Shown: positions 29,796 through 38,799, counted from the first letter of the stretch. The stretch: 64,000 bases of DNA from Shewanella xiamenensis (GCF_014647135.1 NZ_BMOP01000007.1:90919-154918), one strand, 5' to 3'. Program-made: numbers and translations. The notes: generated by a model not told the origin, from the sequence alone.

Positions 29796-31357
29796 CGGCA
29801 CACTTCCCATTCGCCCGCTTGGATTTTCGCAACGGTTTGGCGCAGCACGGCTTCGAGCGGTCTGTCTTCGACTAATGGCTCAAAATCGGCGCGCACTTGG
29901 GCGAGCGTGGTCGCCAGCGAAGGCGTCAGCGAGGCTTCGTCTAACTCATTCTGTTTGATACGCAGACCAATGCCTTGAGTCATGGCGAGTAGGGCTGCTG
30001 CGGCGACTTGCTCTGTTAGTTGCAATACGCGCACACAGTCACGGGCGGCGATAGTGCCCATGCTGACTTTGTCCTGGTTATGACATTCGGTTGAGCGAGA
30101 GAAAACACTCGCGGGCATAGTGTGCTTGAGCGCCTCTGCCGTCCAAGCTGAAACGCCGATTTGCACCGCCTTAAAGCCATGGTTGATGGCGCGGCGTGGC
30201 CCAGTTGAACCCGAAAGGTTAGCGGGTAAACCGTTGTTAAACTTAGGGTCCATCACTAATGCCATTTGGCGGTCGATGAGATCGGCGATGTTGGCCACAG
30301 TGTTTTTCAAGGAGTCCATCGCAAAGGCAATGTGTCCACCGTAGAAATGGCCGCCGTGGAGAATATGCTCGCCTTCACCATCGACTATGGGGTTATCGTT
30401 GGCGCTGTTAACTTCGGTTTCGATAAATTGGCGCATAAAGGGCAGCGCATCCTGCAATACGCCAATGATGTGCGGCGCGCAGCGGATGGAATATCTGTCC
30501 TGCAGACGATCTGAATTGCGGGGATGAACATGGTGGTTCAAATCTTCCCTGATCCAAGTCGCGATTTGGTTTTGTCCCGGATGGGGTTTGGCGGCAAACA
30601 GAATATCGTCGAAATGGTTAGAGTTACCTTTGAGGGTTAACGACGCCATGGCGGTAATGCGGCTGGCTAAACGCGCTAAATATTGTGCGCGATCAAAGGC
30701 TAAACAGGCTAATGCCGTCATCACCGCCGTGCCATTCATCAGGGCTAAACCTTCCTTGGGGCGCAGCACATGGGGCGTGATGTTCAGCTCGCGGTAAACC
30801 TCTTGGGTGGCTCTGCGCTCACCCTTATAAATCACTTCGCGCTCGCCAACTAGCACGGCGGCCAAGTAAGACAATGGCGTTAAGTCACCGCTGGCACCAA
30901 CCGAACCTTCCTCTGGGATCACTGGTACTATATTGAGATTAAGCAAGGTTTCGATGCGCTTTAATAACTCATATGTCACGCCGGATTTGCCAATCGCGAG
31001 GGAGTTTAAACGGCAAGCCATCACGGCGCGCGCCTGCATTACGCTTAAGACTTCGCCAAGGCCACAACCATGAAAACGGGATAAGTGCAGCGGCAACTCG
31101 TGGACTAAGTCAAGACTCACATTTACTGTGCAAGAGTCGCCATAGCCGGTGGTGACGCCATAGACCACACCTTCTTCGTGCAGCAAACTATCGATAAAGC
31201 GGGCGCCTTTTTGGATATATTCTTGATAATCGGCATCATCACAAAGTTTGACCTTGGCGCCCTTAGCCACGGCGACGACTTGCTCTAATGTGAGTGACTG
31301 ACGGCCAAATTCGATTGGCTGCTCAGTGGTTGTCGTGTGAGTAACTGCGTGGCTCAT
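29792..31357 (-). CDS. HAL/PAL/TAL-family aromatic amino acid ammonia-lyase
   Basis: 521 residues, full length. The MIO prosthetic group would form from Ala155-Ser156-Gly157 (GSVGASGDLTP), with other active-site segments Tyr-Gly-Val (VVYGVTTGYGD), NGTAVMT, YSIRCAPH, NSANDNP and the HGGHFYGG loop. The selectivity loop reads LPLHLSRFHGCG, which matches neither the classical histidase (SHAAG-type) nor the TAL (HHLASG-type) loop, so the substrate is uncertain. No hut genes are near; within a polyene operon deamination of tyrosine or phenylalanine to coumarate or cinnamate as a starter unit is likely. Overlaps both neighbours by 4 bases. Confidence 0.9.
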   Translation of the reverse strand: MSHAVTHTTTTEQPIEFGRQSLTLEQVVAVAKGAKVKLCDDADYQEYIQKGARFIDSLLHEEGVVYGVTTGYGDSCTVNVSLDLVHELPLHLSRFHGCGLGEVLSVMQARAVMACRLNSLAIGKSGVTYELLKRIETLLNLNIVPVIPEEGSVGASGDLTPLSYLAAVLVGEREVIYKGERRATQEVYRELNITPHVLRPKEGLALMNGTAVMTALACLAFDRAQYLARLASRITAMASLTLKGNSNHFDDILFAAKPHPGQNQIATWIREDLNHHVHPRNSDRLQDRYSIRCAPHIIGVLQDALPFMRQFIETEVNSANDNPIVDGEGEHILHGGHFYGGHIAFAMDSLKNTVANIADLIDRQMALVMDPKFNNGLPANLSGSTGPRRAINHGFKAVQIGVSAWTAEALKHTMPASVFSRSTECHNQDKVSMGTIAARDCVRVLQLTEQVAAAALLAMTQGIGLRIKQNELDEASLTPSLATTLAQVRADFEPLVEDRPLEAVLRQTVAKIQAGEWEVCR

Positions 31358-33186
31358 AAATGCTCTGTCCTGTCTGTAGTGCGCTCCTGCTCCGGGAGTG
31401 CTGCTGTCGTTTTGTGGGCGGATGTCGCGCGGTTAACCTGGTTATCATTCCGCCAAAAATCAAAAAAGTTAAACCATTGCAAGGGCTCACGCCTTGCGTA
31501 GTGTTCGAGGCGTTCGCTGTAGCAATAAACGGCCTGTTGGAGTCGTTCCATTCTGCCCGCTCGTGGGCCTTTAAGTGTCTCGGCGAAGCGCTCTAAATGC
31601 ACTCGATAACGCCCTTGCTCACGCAGGCAGAACATCAGATAAACCGGGCAATCTAAGAGTCCGGCCAGAATAAAGGGCCCCTGCGGGAAGGCAGCATCTT
31701 GACCCATAAATGGCGCGTACACGACTCGCCCTTGGGCGTGGGATGAGGTTCTATCCCCTGCAATCACCACTAACTCGCCGTCTTCAATTTTTTGCTGCAA
31801 TAGCATGGAGGTGGCGGGATTTAGCTCGGTCACTTGGATCAAATTCAGCGAGCTATCGGGATTTAACTGTTTGAGTACATTATTAAAGTTTTCGGCATGG
31901 CTGGTTAACACCATGACATTCACTTTGACCTTACGCTGGTGGATTGAAATCGCGCGGCACAGCTCGAGATTGCCTAAGTGGGACACCAGCAGCACGGCAC
32001 CTTGGCCGCTTTCTAGCTGATCGGCGAGCACTTGGCGGTCGGGAAAATCGACTTGGCTTAATTGAATGCGATCGCACCAAGCATCGATTCTATCGAGCGC
32101 CGCATTACCAAAGGCGATAAAGTGGCTTAAGCTGTCGCGCCAGCCAACGGGCTGATTTAACTGAGGATGCCGTGGCTCGAGGCGCTGCACGCGGCGCAGA
32201 AAATCCAATGAGGCTTCGCGGCTGACTTTGCCGGTCAGGAAGAAGTAGCAAATTACGGGATACATAATGGCGCGGCATAGCCAATGGCCACCAAAACGGT
32301 AGCTTTCGACTAATAGTTTGATGCCCCAATAACTGCCGCGCTCCTTCATGGCAGACCAATGGGTCGCAGTATGAGCAGATGACGTCGATTTCGCCGCTTG
32401 TTTACGGCGCAGCAACTGCGGCAGACGTTTTAGCATACCGAAAAATAGCCGCGTGTGCAGTTTAGTGATACGCACATTGTCGGCCACACCTTGAAAATGG
32501 CTGACGCCGTTTTCAGGGTAAATCACTTTGGTGGGGTGAAACAGAATTTCCACCCCTTGCCAGTAGAGTTTTACCAGAATTTCGATATCGAAATCCATCC
32601 GCTCTGTTAGTGCTTGTTGGCTGAAGAGACGCTCGGTGGCAGCTAATGGATACACCCTAAATCCGCACATAGAATCTTGAATATCAAAGCTTAAGGTTTC
32701 GACCCATACCCAAAAGTGGGTGAGATAACGGCCGTAGAGTCGCCCCTTGGGGACGGACTCATCGTACTCGGGCTTACCCGAGATCAGCGCATCCGGCTTA
32801 GCCTGCGCTTTGGCGAGCATCGCGGGGATATCGCTTAAATTATGCTGACCATCGGCATCGACCTGTAGCGCATGGGTAAAGCCATCGCGATAGGCGCGGC
32901 GAAGCCCTGTCATCACTGCCGCACCTTTCCCTCGGTTGTAGGGGTGTTGCAGCAAGGTCACCCAATCGTGTTGCTCCGCCAAGGATTGCAGCAGATAGCG
33001 GGTCTCATCATTACTGCCATCGTCAATCAAATAGCAGGGCAGATTAAGAGTGGCGAGATCGTCCAAGGTCTGGGCGATCGCGGCGCTGTGATTGTAATTG
33101 GGGATCACCAGTGCCAGCTTGATTGGGACTGGGCCCATTAAATCACTTGGCGGGGCTAACATTATGTCGTTCATACCGTCGCTCAC
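31354..33186 (-). CDS. Glycosyltransferase family 2 / LpxL-like acyltransferase fusion (ApeJ-like)
   Basis: 610 residues. Residues about 20-250 form a GT2 (GT-A) domain: VIPNYNH, LIDDGSND, NRGKGAAVMTG and the DxD-type VDADGQH. A hinge is followed by a lysophospholipid/LpxL-type acyltransferase domain (about 320-590) with the motif SHLGNLELCR. Fused glycosyltransferase-acyltransferase proteins are typical of aryl polyene clusters and would attach the polyenoyl chain to a lipid head group. ATGA overlaps with genes on both sides. Confidence 0.88.
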   Translation of the reverse strand: MSDGMNDIMLAPPSDLMGPVPIKLALVIPNYNHSAAIAQTLDDLATLNLPCYLIDDGSNDETRYLLQSLAEQHDWVTLLQHPYNRGKGAAVMTGLRRAYRDGFTHALQVDADGQHNLSDIPAMLAKAQAKPDALISGKPEYDESVPKGRLYGRYLTHFWVWVETLSFDIQDSMCGFRVYPLAATERLFSQQALTERMDFDIEILVKLYWQGVEILFHPTKVIYPENGVSHFQGVADNVRITKLHTRLFFGMLKRLPQLLRRKQAAKSTSSAHTATHWSAMKERGSYWGIKLLVESYRFGGHWLCRAIMYPVICYFFLTGKVSREASLDFLRRVQRLEPRHPQLNQPVGWRDSLSHFIAFGNAALDRIDAWCDRIQLSQVDFPDRQVLADQLESGQGAVLLVSHLGNLELCRAISIHQRKVKVNVMVLTSHAENFNNVLKQLNPDSSLNLIQVTELNPATSMLLQQKIEDGELVVIAGDRTSSHAQGRVVYAPFMGQDAAFPQGPFILAGLLDCPVYLMFCLREQGRYRVHLERFAETLKGPRAGRMERLQQAVYCYSERLEHYARREPLQWFNFFDFWRNDNQVNRATSAHKTTAALPEQERTTDRTEHL

Positions 33187-33557
33187 TGCGCCGCTCCATC
33201 ACCTTGCTTGCTGGCAAAGCTGATACGGCCTGAGGCATAGCGGTGGTCGCCATCGCTGTAGGCAAAGGTGAGTTTTTCCTTGGCGGCATTGTGACTGATG
33301 ACTAAGGTCACTTCCTGCCCTGGTAGAATAAGCTGTTGAAACTTTAGTACTTCTAAATTAGCGACCGCAGCGTTGTAACCAAAATGCTCGCAACCTAAGC
33401 GCACGGCCCAATCGAGTTGGGTCACGCCGGGGAGTACGGCTTGCTCGGGGAAATGGCCGTTAAAATATTCGAGATCGGCGGCGACCAGCAGGCGTAATTC
33501 AATGCTATCAGGGCCGATCTCTGATGTGAGTATCGGCGGTAAACTCGACTTAATCAT
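33183..33557 (-). CDS. apeI: Second hotdog dehydratase (ApeI-like)
   Basis: 124 residues, FabZ-like hotdog domain. GHFPEQAVLPGVTQLDWAVRLG holds the pattern typical of 3-hydroxyacyl-ACP dehydratases (FPxxPVxPGV-like). Described ApeI works in complex with ApeP. ATG at 33557 is chosen; the TTG at 33572 is in frame but would overlap the ligase gene further. Eight bases overlap the upstream ligase stop. Confidence 0.85.
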   Translation of the reverse strand: MIKSSLPPILTSEIGPDSIELRLLVAADLEYFNGHFPEQAVLPGVTQLDWAVRLGCEHFGYNAAVANLEVLKFQQLILPGQEVTLVISHNAAKEKLTFAYSDGDHRYASGRISFASKQGDGAAQ

Positions 33558-34914
33558 GGTCAAATAACTCAACTAGCTGGGCTGCGACACGCTTACCCTG
33601 AGTGTTTAACGGTAGGGTGTCGGGGTAACGCCAACGGCGCGGTAAGGTTACTCGTTCAAATTGGGTCAGTAGATGCGCTTTTAAGGCATTGTTGATACTG
33701 AGTTTTCCCTGCTCTTGATGCACGCTACGGCCCAATGGTGATAGCGTAATGACGGCTCCTAACTGGGATTTAAACTGGGGCAATACGACCAAGGCGGCCT
33801 GCTCGACATAGGCGTGGCTACAGAGCAATGTCTCCATTTGCGCCAGCGACAGGCGTTTTTCTTCAATCTTAACGATGCGATCGAGCCTGCCCTTGAGTCT
33901 AAATTGGCCATTGGCTGTCGGTTCGATTTTATCTTCGCAACGTAACCATTGATCGTCGGCCAAGTAGGGTGACTTCAGCAGCAGGGCGCCATCGTCAGCG
34001 TCTTGGTCTATGATAATTTGTTCAAACACTTGCCAAGGTTCATCGGCCTCATTTTGACGGCGATAGGCAATACCGCCGGTTTCGGTGCTACCAAAAATCT
34101 CTATGGGTAAATGGCCGTAACATTGGGCGACACCCTGGGCGGCGGTGAAACTTAAGGGGCCGCCGGAGCTGAAGACTAAGCTGGGTGAGCGCAGTTGGCG
34201 TTCATGCTCCAGCGCCTTAGGCAAACGGGATAATTGTGCCGGGCTACTGATCAAACACAGATTAGGCAACAGCGCAGTGTAGTAGCTTAAGGTCTCTGGA
34301 TATTCAATTTGCTCGCTTAAAAAGGGGCGACTGGCGGCTAAGGGCCAGAGGATTTTAAACAGCAAGCCATAGATATGCTGATGGGAAACGGTTGAGACCA
34401 CACTGCAATGGGGCAAATGTTCGGCGAAGGTATGCTCGAGCACAGTCACTTCGGCATCGAGCTGCCTTAAGCTCTTGCGAATGGCCTTAGGCTCGCCACT
34501 GCTGCCCGAGGTAAACAGCACCAGTTCACCAAAGGTGTCGCTCTTGGGCCAAGATTTTGTGGGCAGACTCAGCTCTTTATTCAATAGGATAAAGGCGTGA
34601 CTCTCGCACAATGGCTTGTCGGACAATATGCCTTCAAATTGGTGTGTTAATTCGCTCAAGGTGCCGGTTTGGGTGTTGGGCGGCAAAATAATTTCTTTGC
34701 CTGCCAAGAGTGCGGCACATAGGCCAACGGCAAACAGATCGCTGGTATCACTCGCCAGTAGCCATTTTCGCTCAGGCGCTTGGCGCAGCTGCTCATAAAA
34801 ATGGGCCACCTGATTGGTAAACAAGGTACCTGTGACTATGTCATGGTGGTTAAAGCTGATCAGTTGTTGGGCGAATGGCCCCTGGATTAACCAGTTTTTG
34901 AGTAGCTGTGTCAT
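33550..34914 (-). CDS. apeH: AMP-binding acyl-ACP/CoA ligase (ApeH-like)
   Basis: 454 residues of the acyl-adenylate-forming superfamily: P-loop-like LVLFTSGSSGEPKAIRKS, A5 motif EIFGSTETGGIAYR and the hinge RLKGRLDRIVKIEEKR that opens the C-terminal lid. Expected to activate an aromatic acid (coumarate, cinnamate or a benzoate) and load it on an ACP of the operon. ATG at 34914 overlaps the preceding stop (ATGA) and begins MTQLLKNW; the longer frame upstream lies inside the membrane protein gene. Confidence 0.87.
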   Translation of the reverse strand: MTQLLKNWLIQGPFAQQLISFNHHDIVTGTLFTNQVAHFYEQLRQAPERKWLLASDTSDLFAVGLCAALLAGKEIILPPNTQTGTLSELTHQFEGILSDKPLCESHAFILLNKELSLPTKSWPKSDTFGELVLFTSGSSGEPKAIRKSLRQLDAEVTVLEHTFAEHLPHCSVVSTVSHQHIYGLLFKILWPLAASRPFLSEQIEYPETLSYYTALLPNLCLISSPAQLSRLPKALEHERQLRSPSLVFSSGGPLSFTAAQGVAQCYGHLPIEIFGSTETGGIAYRRQNEADEPWQVFEQIIIDQDADDGALLLKSPYLADDQWLRCEDKIEPTANGQFRLKGRLDRIVKIEEKRLSLAQMETLLCSHAYVEQAALVVLPQFKSQLGAVITLSPLGRSVHQEQGKLSINNALKAHLLTQFERVTLPRRWRYPDTLPLNTQGKRVAAQLVELFDHD

Positions 34915-35459
34915 GTTTTCTTCAACCAAAAGCTGCGATATAACCATTCCCCACCGAGGAGCAGTCCCATGAGTACATATGCAATCAAACCGTTGTACAA
35001 GGTCCAAGTTGCTAAGCTGGTAAATGCGGCGGTATAGGCCGCCATTGAGCCATTTAGGATAAATAAGCCGCACCAAATTAGGGTGACTTTTTTAAGGTAG
35101 CCTATGGCTTCATCCGGCAAGTCGGGTTCTTTTAACCGCGCGAGCCGCTCTATCATGCTTGGGCCTTGGTATAGCGAGTAGCTAAACAGGGCTAACATGG
35201 TGAGATTAATCACCACCGGGTAATACAACAGCCAGTCGCTGCGTTTTGCCACAAAACTGCCAGCAGTGAGCGAGATCCCCACAAGCAAAGGCAAGACTAA
35301 GGTTTTAACCTTTTGCTTTTGCAGCATTAAACGCACTACTAACAACAGGCAAAGCACTAGGGCGATTGTGCCTGCGGGTAGATAGTTTAGCCCCAAATAC
35401 ACGGCAACTGGGTAGGCGATCAGCGCGAGTGCGGTGAGCACCTGTAGCAGGACGCGCAT
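34911..35459 (-). CDS. COG4648-type membrane protein (ApeG-like)
   Basis: 182 residues with about six hydrophobic helices covering nearly the whole length. COG4648-like proteins occupy this position between the ACPs and the ligase in aryl polyene clusters; role unknown, maybe a membrane anchor of the synthase complex. Start overlaps the ACP stop codon (TAATG). Confidence 0.78.
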   Translation of the reverse strand: MRVLLQVLTALALIAYPVAVYLGLNYLPAGTIALVLCLLLVVRLMLQKQKVKTLVLPLLVGISLTAGSFVAKRSDWLLYYPVVINLTMLALFSYSLYQGPSMIERLARLKEPDLPDEAIGYLKKVTLIWCGLFILNGSMAAYTAAFTSLATWTLYNGLIAYVLMGLLLGGEWLYRSFWLKKT

Positions 35460-35707
35460 TAGTCTTTTACTAGGCCTTCAATGGCGTTGACCACATCATT
35501 GACGGTACGAACGGATTTAAATTCATCGGGTTGAATTTTTTTGCCTGTCAGTTGTTGCAGCTTAATCACCAGATCGACGGCATCAATACTGTCCAGATCT
35601 AACTCTTCGTAAAGATTGGCGTCAGGGGTAATCGCATCGGCATCTATTTCAAACTCATCCACTAAAATCGTGGTCAGCATAGCGAGGATTTGTTCACGGT
35701 TTTGCAT
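35459..35707 (-). CDS. apeF: Acyl carrier protein (ApeF-like)
   Basis: 82 residues, acidic. The phosphopantetheine site is Ser in LDLDSIDAVDL. Closer in length and charge to FabB-type ACPs than its neighbour. No phosphopantetheinyl transferase gene is found in the operon, so a housekeeping one must prime it. Start ATG with AGGAGA upstream (in minus orientation). Confidence 0.9.
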   Translation of the reverse strand: MQNREQILAMLTTILVDEFEIDADAITPDANLYEELDLDSIDAVDLVIKLQQLTGKKIQPDEFKSVRTVNDVVNAIEGLVKD

Positions 35708-35716
35708 TTTCCTCTC

Positions 35717-35971
35717 CTATGGGCGCTGTGATTCGATAAATTTAGCAAGGCTGGCCACACTGTAAAAATGCGCCTTAGTGCTATCCGAGTTGGCTTCGAT
35801 TTTGACATCAAACTTTTTCTTGATGGCTAAACCTAACTCGAGGGCGTCGATAGAATCGAGTCCGAGTCCGTCACCAAATAGGGGGGCATCGGTTTCAATA
35901 TCATCAATACTGACATCTTCTAGGTCGAGGCAGTCGATAATTAACTGTTTAATTTCGTTGTGTAAAGTCAT
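35717..35971 (-). CDS. apeE: Acyl carrier protein (ApeE-like)
   Basis: 84 residues; carrier site GLGLDSIDALEL. The start at 35971 (MTLHNEIKQL) lies inside the end of the acyltransferase gene (23-base overlap); an upstream in-frame codon would add twelve Asn/Ile-rich residues from that overlap and is unlikely. Two adjacent carrier proteins are typical of aryl polyene clusters. Confidence 0.88.
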   Translation of the reverse strand: MTLHNEIKQLIIDCLDLEDVSIDDIETDAPLFGDGLGLDSIDALELGLAIKKKFDVKIEANSDSTKAHFYSVASLAKFIESQRP

Positions 35972-36806
35972 AATTATTTTCGAGTTGTTGTTGATAATAT
36001 TGTTCAAGGTCCCGAGTTAATTGTCGGGCCATTTTCGCATGCTCACCCAAAGGGGCTTGATAGGCTTGGTGAGGAATTGGATTGCCGATTTCGACGGCCA
36101 TTCCCATGGTTTGCCTTGGGATCTCATACCAAGGCTGTTCCTTTGTCAAACCTCGCACATTGGTGCGCAAAACCACAGGTAAAATATCGGCTTGGGTACG
36201 AATAGCAATATTGGCGGCGCCCCGGGCAAATTCATTAATTATTGAGCCAAATACTGTGCGCGTACCTTCAGGGAAGATAATTAAATTAGTGCCTCTGGCG
36301 AGCACTTCGCGGCAATCTTCGAGCATCAACTCTGCGCCGCGATTCGGGATATAACCTGCGCAGGAAACCACACCACGTAAAAACGGATTACGCCAAAGGC
36401 CTTGTTTAACGATACAACCCGCATTGGGCATGAGGCTGATCAACACCACCACATCGACGAGACTCGGGTGATTGGCGATGACTATCACCCCTTTGGCGCT
36501 ATGTAACTGCTCGGCATTATGGGTGCTAACGTTGATCACCCCAGCCCACGTCAACATAGCGACAAAGCCTTTAAACATAGTGTGCACCGCTTTTTGCACG
36601 CGGATAATCCTCGCCTCAGGTGTGCCGGGCCAAAAACGCAGTAACGGCAATATGGTGAGCGAACTTAACAGTCCACCTAAACCAAAGGCAATATAGCAAC
36701 TGACGCCACCGAGCCAACGGGGAATATATTTGATTCCCGTGCGGCGTTTTTCGGGCAGCGTATAAGCGACATTGAACTGTGCCCCCTGTGGAGCGGGATT
36801 AGCCAT
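35949..36806 (-). CDS. PlsC-type 1-acyl-glycerol-3-phosphate acyltransferase-like (ApeD-like)
   Basis: 285 residues with an N-terminal membrane helix (about 35-58). The acyltransferase signature is NHPSLVDVVVL (a variant of NHxxxxD) and FPEGTRT. Transfers an acyl chain to a glycerolipid or other alcohol at the inner membrane; within this operon it may help build the lipid backbone that carries the polyene. Overlaps the chain-length-factor-like gene by 8 bases. Confidence 0.85.
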   Translation of the reverse strand: MANPAPQGAQFNVAYTLPEKRRTGIKYIPRWLGGVSCYIAFGLGGLLSSLTILPLLRFWPGTPEARIIRVQKAVHTMFKGFVAMLTWAGVINVSTHNAEQLHSAKGVIVIANHPSLVDVVVLISLMPNAGCIVKQGLWRNPFLRGVVSCAGYIPNRGAELMLEDCREVLARGTNLIIFPEGTRTVFGSIINEFARGAANIAIRTQADILPVVLRTNVRGLTKEQPWYEIPRQTMGMAVEIGNPIPHQAYQAPLGEHAKMARQLTRDLEQYYQQQLENNYDFTQRN

Positions 36807-37539
36807 GTTCTACGCTCCAGTGCCAATGGGATAAACAGCCAGCAATGTTTTGTGAGGTCGCTAGAGCATGGATCAACATGCCGTAGGACAGCGCAGGAGT
36901 AACTTGTTGCTGTGCTTGAGTCAGTTGGCTTAGCGTGAGCTTTACGGACGAGCTAGGACAAGCAGGCGCGAGGGTAAAACCTAAGGCTAAGGGGAGTTCA
37001 TACTCTTGGGTAAACTCATCGTATACCGGCGGCACAGGATCATCGCCAAAGATCAGTAATAACGGCTCTGCTGATTGATGTAGCTGGGCGAAAGCTTCCA
37101 CCATGGCTTGGGAAAGGGTTTCAGTGCCTGCGGCAATTGAGGTAGAAGGAGCGGTGTTATTGTGTAAAATGCCAAAAATACCACTGCCAGTGTTATGCAC
37201 GGATTGACTAAAACCTAAGGGAGAAAGCGGTTGCTTAGCGATAATATCTTCGAGTAAGCCAATAGTGCGATGCAGTTCGCCGTGGCGGGAAGCAAATATC
37301 GAGCGGCAGTTTGGTGGCGTATCACATTGAAAACTGACATCCAGCATCATTTTTGTTAAACGGCTAAAGCGTCTACGCTGCATGGCTGGCACTAGGGGAA
37401 GTGCCGGAGATATGCTGTCAGTGGGTGAAGCCTCTTTGGTCGTTTCAGCCGAGTGCTTGCACCAAGTTTGCCAGTCATCATGCTGCTGATAGTTTGGAGC
37501 CCACGCCCCCCAAGAGAGGATGCTGAATCTGAGTTGCAC
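36799..37539 (-). CDS. apeC: Ketosynthase-like chain-length factor (ApeC-like)
   Basis: 246 residues with only the N-terminal half of a ketosynthase fold (Ketoacyl-synt_2 type): QRRRFSRLTKMMLD is the dimer-face helix and QSVHNTGSGIFGIL replaces the catalytic loop, with no nucleophilic Cys. It therefore cannot condense by itself and probably pairs with the ApeO-like synthase to set chain length, as described for ApeC. First gene of the operon; the ATG is preceded by a purine-poor leader. Confidence 0.8.
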   Translation of the reverse strand: MQLRFSILSWGAWAPNYQQHDDWQTWCKHSAETTKEASPTDSISPALPLVPAMQRRRFSRLTKMMLDVSFQCDTPPNCRSIFASRHGELHRTIGLLEDIIAKQPLSPLGFSQSVHNTGSGIFGILHNNTAPSTSIAAGTETLSQAMVEAFAQLHQSAEPLLLIFGDDPVPPVYDEFTQEYELPLALGFTLAPACPSSSVKLTLSQLTQAQQQVTPALSYGMLIHALATSQNIAGCLSHWHWSVEHG

Positions 37540-37905
37540 TACTTTGCCTCGACACTATTTAAAGCTGTCTTAGTTATCCCTAACTAAGCGAAAACATTAA
37601 TGAATTGACTGGCTTATCGCTATTTGCTCGTTGGATGAACGAACACAATTCCCCCATTTATTGAACGGCACATTCTACACTAAGTCCTTAGTTTTAATGA
37701 AGTCATTTGCATATGTAAGGTTAATAAAATGCAATGAGATTTTGCTTTGTCACTGTTGGCTAACATAGTTTTCAGAACGGGATAAAGACAGGGAGTGTAG
37801 ACTAAGTGGCTTAACCTCAGTTGAACAGGCTCTGATATCAATAATAAACAGACGCTCGAGGCGCCTGTTTATTATTAATAATGCCACTATTGATTGAATA
37901 TCAAT
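37540..37905. other. Upstream region of the polyene operon
   Basis: 366 bp without a gene. On the minus strand a TAGAAT -10 candidate (plus-strand 37672-37677) has TTCATT (37696-37701) 18 bases further out; this weak pair is the best promoter I see for the operon. The DUF3014 terminator lies at 37840-37876. Confidence 0.35.
37840..37876 (-). terminator. Terminator of the DUF3014 gene
   Basis: Stem AATAATAAACAG (37840-37851) / CTGTTTATTATT (37865-37876), extended inward by three more G-C pairs after one mismatch. On the minus strand it ends in a T/A-rich arm. Confidence 0.7.
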
Positions 37906-38799
37906 CTATTGTGCGAGTTGGCTTTCCATTTTACGCAGTGCAGTTTTCACTTTACGAGTGTTCTCTGGTCCCATACGAACAAGCAGTTTTTGGGCACTAG
38001 GTAAGGCTTCCAAATTGGGATCAACGAAGCGATAGTTGACGCTAATTGAACTCAGCTCAATGGGCTCTTCAATAATTGGCGCTGCGAGCATTACCTTAAT
38101 TGCTTGTAGCATTCTGTCATTGAATTTGGCGTTGCTATAACCCAGTTCAGCGAAGGCTTCATCAAATAGCGGCGTGAGTTGCTTGTAGGTGTGCATTAAG
38201 CTTTGCTCATCCATATTGGCAATGACGGTCGCGTAGGCATCGTATCTGTGGTAACTCTCTGGATTTAAATACACTTTGTTAGTGATTTCCGCCACGGTAA
38301 AGAGTTTTTCAGGGCCCTTAATTGGGCTGACTTTGCGGGTCAATTCGCCCTGCGCCAAGTTATCCACGAAGACTACAAACTGACGGATCAAATCTTGTGT
38401 GACTAAGGATGAACCTACGACATTATTGCTGATAAGTGCCAGTGCTTTTTGATGCACAAAAGCATCACTCTCAGGCAAGTTTGGCACCGTTTCTACGGGC
38501 GCTTGAGGCTCAACGGTGGTGGTTGAGTCAGTTTCCGTCGTGGTCGTTTGTGGTGTTACGTTTTCCACTGGAGTGGCTTCAGGCTCAGGGTTTGTTTCCA
38601 GAGTAAGCGGTTCTGACGATGGTGGCTCTGGTAGTACTATCGGTGCATTAGGAATGAGTTTGGGTGAGTCATCTTTACTATAGTAGTAATAACCTGCCGC
38701 AGAGAGCAGGATGACGAGCACAATCGCAATCAATGCAAAGCGATTACTGCTAGACGAGGTCTCTTGAGGTGTAATTCTATCATCTTGATTAACTTGCAT
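37906..38799 (-). CDS. DUF3014 membrane-anchored protein
   Basis: 297 residues: short cytoplasmic N-terminus, one membrane helix at about 23-41 (ALIAIVLVILLSAAGYYYY), a P/E/T-rich linker (about 45-110) and a helical periplasmic DUF3014 domain in the rest. The family is widespread in gamma-proteobacteria without an assigned function. Single gene, transcribed in the same direction as recG but about 175 bases from it. Confidence 0.82.
   Translation of the reverse strand: MQVNQDDRITPQETSSSSNRFALIAIVLVILLSAAGYYYYSKDDSPKLIPNAPIVLPEPPSSEPLTLETNPEPEATPVENVTPQTTTTETDSTTTVEPQAPVETVPNLPESDAFVHQKALALISNNVVGSSLVTQDLIRQFVVFVDNLAQGELTRKVSPIKGPEKLFTVAEITNKVYLNPESYHRYDAYATVIANMDEQSLMHTYKQLTPLFDEAFAELGYSNAKFNDRMLQAIKVMLAAPIIEEPIELSSISVNYRFVDPNLEALPSAQKLLVRMGPENTRKVKTALRKMESQLAQ

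Noticed and set aside
29792..31357. Annotation as hutH (histidine degradation)
   Set aside because: No other hut gene is near, the selectivity loop differs, and the gene is embedded with 4-base overlaps in the polyene operon.
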